Shown here: piece after piece, positions 4,550-5,229 of the stretch
Layout of the letters: every line of letters starts with the position of its first letter
Position numbering within the stretch: position 1 is the stretch's first letter
Assembly (NCBI GenBank): GCA_050115555.1
Contig: JASFQI010000350.1
Span: 1-5,229 of the forward strand
DNA: 5,229 nucleotides
Reading direction: 5' to 3'
Source of the DNA: JASFQI01 sp050115555
GTDB taxonomy: Bacteria; Desulfobacterota; DSM-4660; Desulfatiglandales; HGW-15
Translations under genes and position numbers: made by a program
The notes under the pieces: model-generated
Seen by the model: only the letters and a program-made list of their open reading frames with translations
What the model was told of the DNA's origin: nothing
The model's database searches: none

Positions 4550-5229
4550 TTATCCGGTGGCGGGAGATGAAGCGGGGAAATCGTCCGTCTCGAGCACGTC
4601 CCGGATTCGCTGCGAAATCTCGAACAGATCGAAGGGTTTTTGGATGTACCCGGCAAAACCCCGTTTCATCGCGTCGCCCGCCAGCCCGTCCAAGCTGTGG
4701 CCCGTGGAGAGCAGGCATTTGACCTTGGGATTGATTTCCTTTAGGGCATCGAAGACAGTCGCGCCGTCCATGCCCGGCATGACCGGATCCAGGATGACCA
4801 GGTCGATCTCCTTCCAGCGATCCTGGTAGATGCCCAGGGCCTCAGGCCCGTTCTTCGCGGTGTGAAGGGTGTATCCCAGTTCCTTCAGGTGTTCCTTTGT
4901 CGTGCGGAGGACCGGTACATCGTCATCCACCAGCAGGAGGGTCTCCTGTCCGTCGATGAGGATACCCTGGAGAGCGGGTTCAGCGGGGAACGCCGCAGAT
5001 TCATCCGAAAGGGCGGGGAGGCATAGGATGCAGGTTGCCCCTCTGCCATTTTCGCTCTCCACGCTGATCAGTCCTTGGTGACGTTGGATGATGCCATGGA
5101 CCGAGTTCGTTCCAAGTCCGTTTTCTTTCCCCCCGACCTCACGGAGAGTGAACAAGGGCTCGAAAATGCCCCGATTGACCTTGTCGTCTATGCCCATGCC
5201 TGTGTCCCGAATCCGAATCCGGACAAATC
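4550..5229 (-). CDS. Hybrid sensor histidine kinase, C-terminal part (ATPase end plus receiver); 5' end outside window
   Basis: The visible 225 residues (numbered from the window edge) start inside the HATPase domain and end at a TAA. The ATP-binding part shows the G1 box DTGMGID (8-14), the F box IFEPLFT (21-27) and a G2 region GLGTNSVHGI (37-46), followed by the GRGATCILCLP closing strand. A linker leads to a receiver at about 95-213 with D101-D103 acidic residues, phospho-acceptor D147 (VILDPVMPGMDG), T175 and K197-P198 (GYIQKPF). This is the architecture of cytosolic or membrane PAS-type hybrid kinases; the sensor and His-box lie beyond the window. The G2 loop is unusual: the family norm is GTGLGL(S/A)TVYGI, whereas here it reads ENGLGTNSVHGI. 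The gene ends 228 nt before the response-regulator start, and no terminator with a T-run is obvious in the gap. Confidence 0.9.
   Translation of the reverse strand, partial: FVRIRIRDTGMGIDDKVNRGIFEPLFTLREVGGKENGLGTNSVHGIIQRHQGLISVESENGRGATCILCLPALSDESAAFPAEPALQGILIDGQETLLLVDDDVPVLRTTKEHLKELGYTLHTAKNGPEALGIYQDRWKEIDLVILDPVMPGMDGATVFDALKEINPKVKCLLSTGHSLDGLAGDAMKRGFAGYIQKPFDLFEISQRIRDVLETDDFPASSPATG

Overview
The window looks like chromosomal DNA from a moderately GC-rich Gram-negative bacterium. A Skp-type periplasmic chaperone and two GspC-type inner-membrane proteins imply an outer membrane. The overall style (a hybrid kinase with the 'IFEP-F' box and a 'GYIQKPF' receiver, a 23S-IVS-type four-helix-bundle gene inside a TTCGAT hexamer tract, and TTTTGCGA-type intergenic repeats) suggests a Desulfobacterota/Deltaproteobacteria-like genome. 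That placement is an inference by eye, not a database result.

Layout: every gene I can support well lies on the minus strand, so transcription runs from high to low coordinates. At the right edge (4550-5229) is the C-terminal part of a hybrid sensor histidine kinase, with the end of its ATPase domain and a complete receiver domain. After a 228-nt gap carrying a striking imperfect direct repeat (4421-4458) comes a full-length OmpR/PhoB-family response regulator (3635-4321). A second gap (3456-3634) holds an inverted pair of 17-nt REP-like repeats. It is followed by what looks like an envelope operon: skp-like chaperone (2934-3455), a MauE-thioredoxin fusion (1910-2884), a GspC-like protein (1331-1903), a four-helix-bundle protein of the 23S-rRNA-intervening-sequence family (715-1188), and a second GspC-like protein (106-654). 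The last ~100 bases hold at most the tail of a converging plus-strand gene.

How the parts may work together: Skp would escort unfolded outer-membrane proteins. The MauE-Trx fusion places two cysteine motifs (CGCF and CLHC) on the periplasmic side of the membrane and would carry out thiol-disulfide chemistry. The two GspC-like proteins would link an inner-membrane platform to an outer-membrane partner. No secretin or other type II secretion gene is visible, so the assignment to a particular secretion machine is open.

The most interesting structure is the four-helix-bundle gene between the two gspC paralogues. Both of its ends are bounded by degenerate TTCGAT-hexamer tracts in inverted orientation, with a perfect 17-nt core (784-800 versus 1196-1212). 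This gives it the look of a small inserted cassette that splits a tandem gspC duplication. Other points of note are the MauE-Trx fusion itself, the paired gspC genes without PDZ domains, and the helically phased direct repeats upstream of the response regulator.
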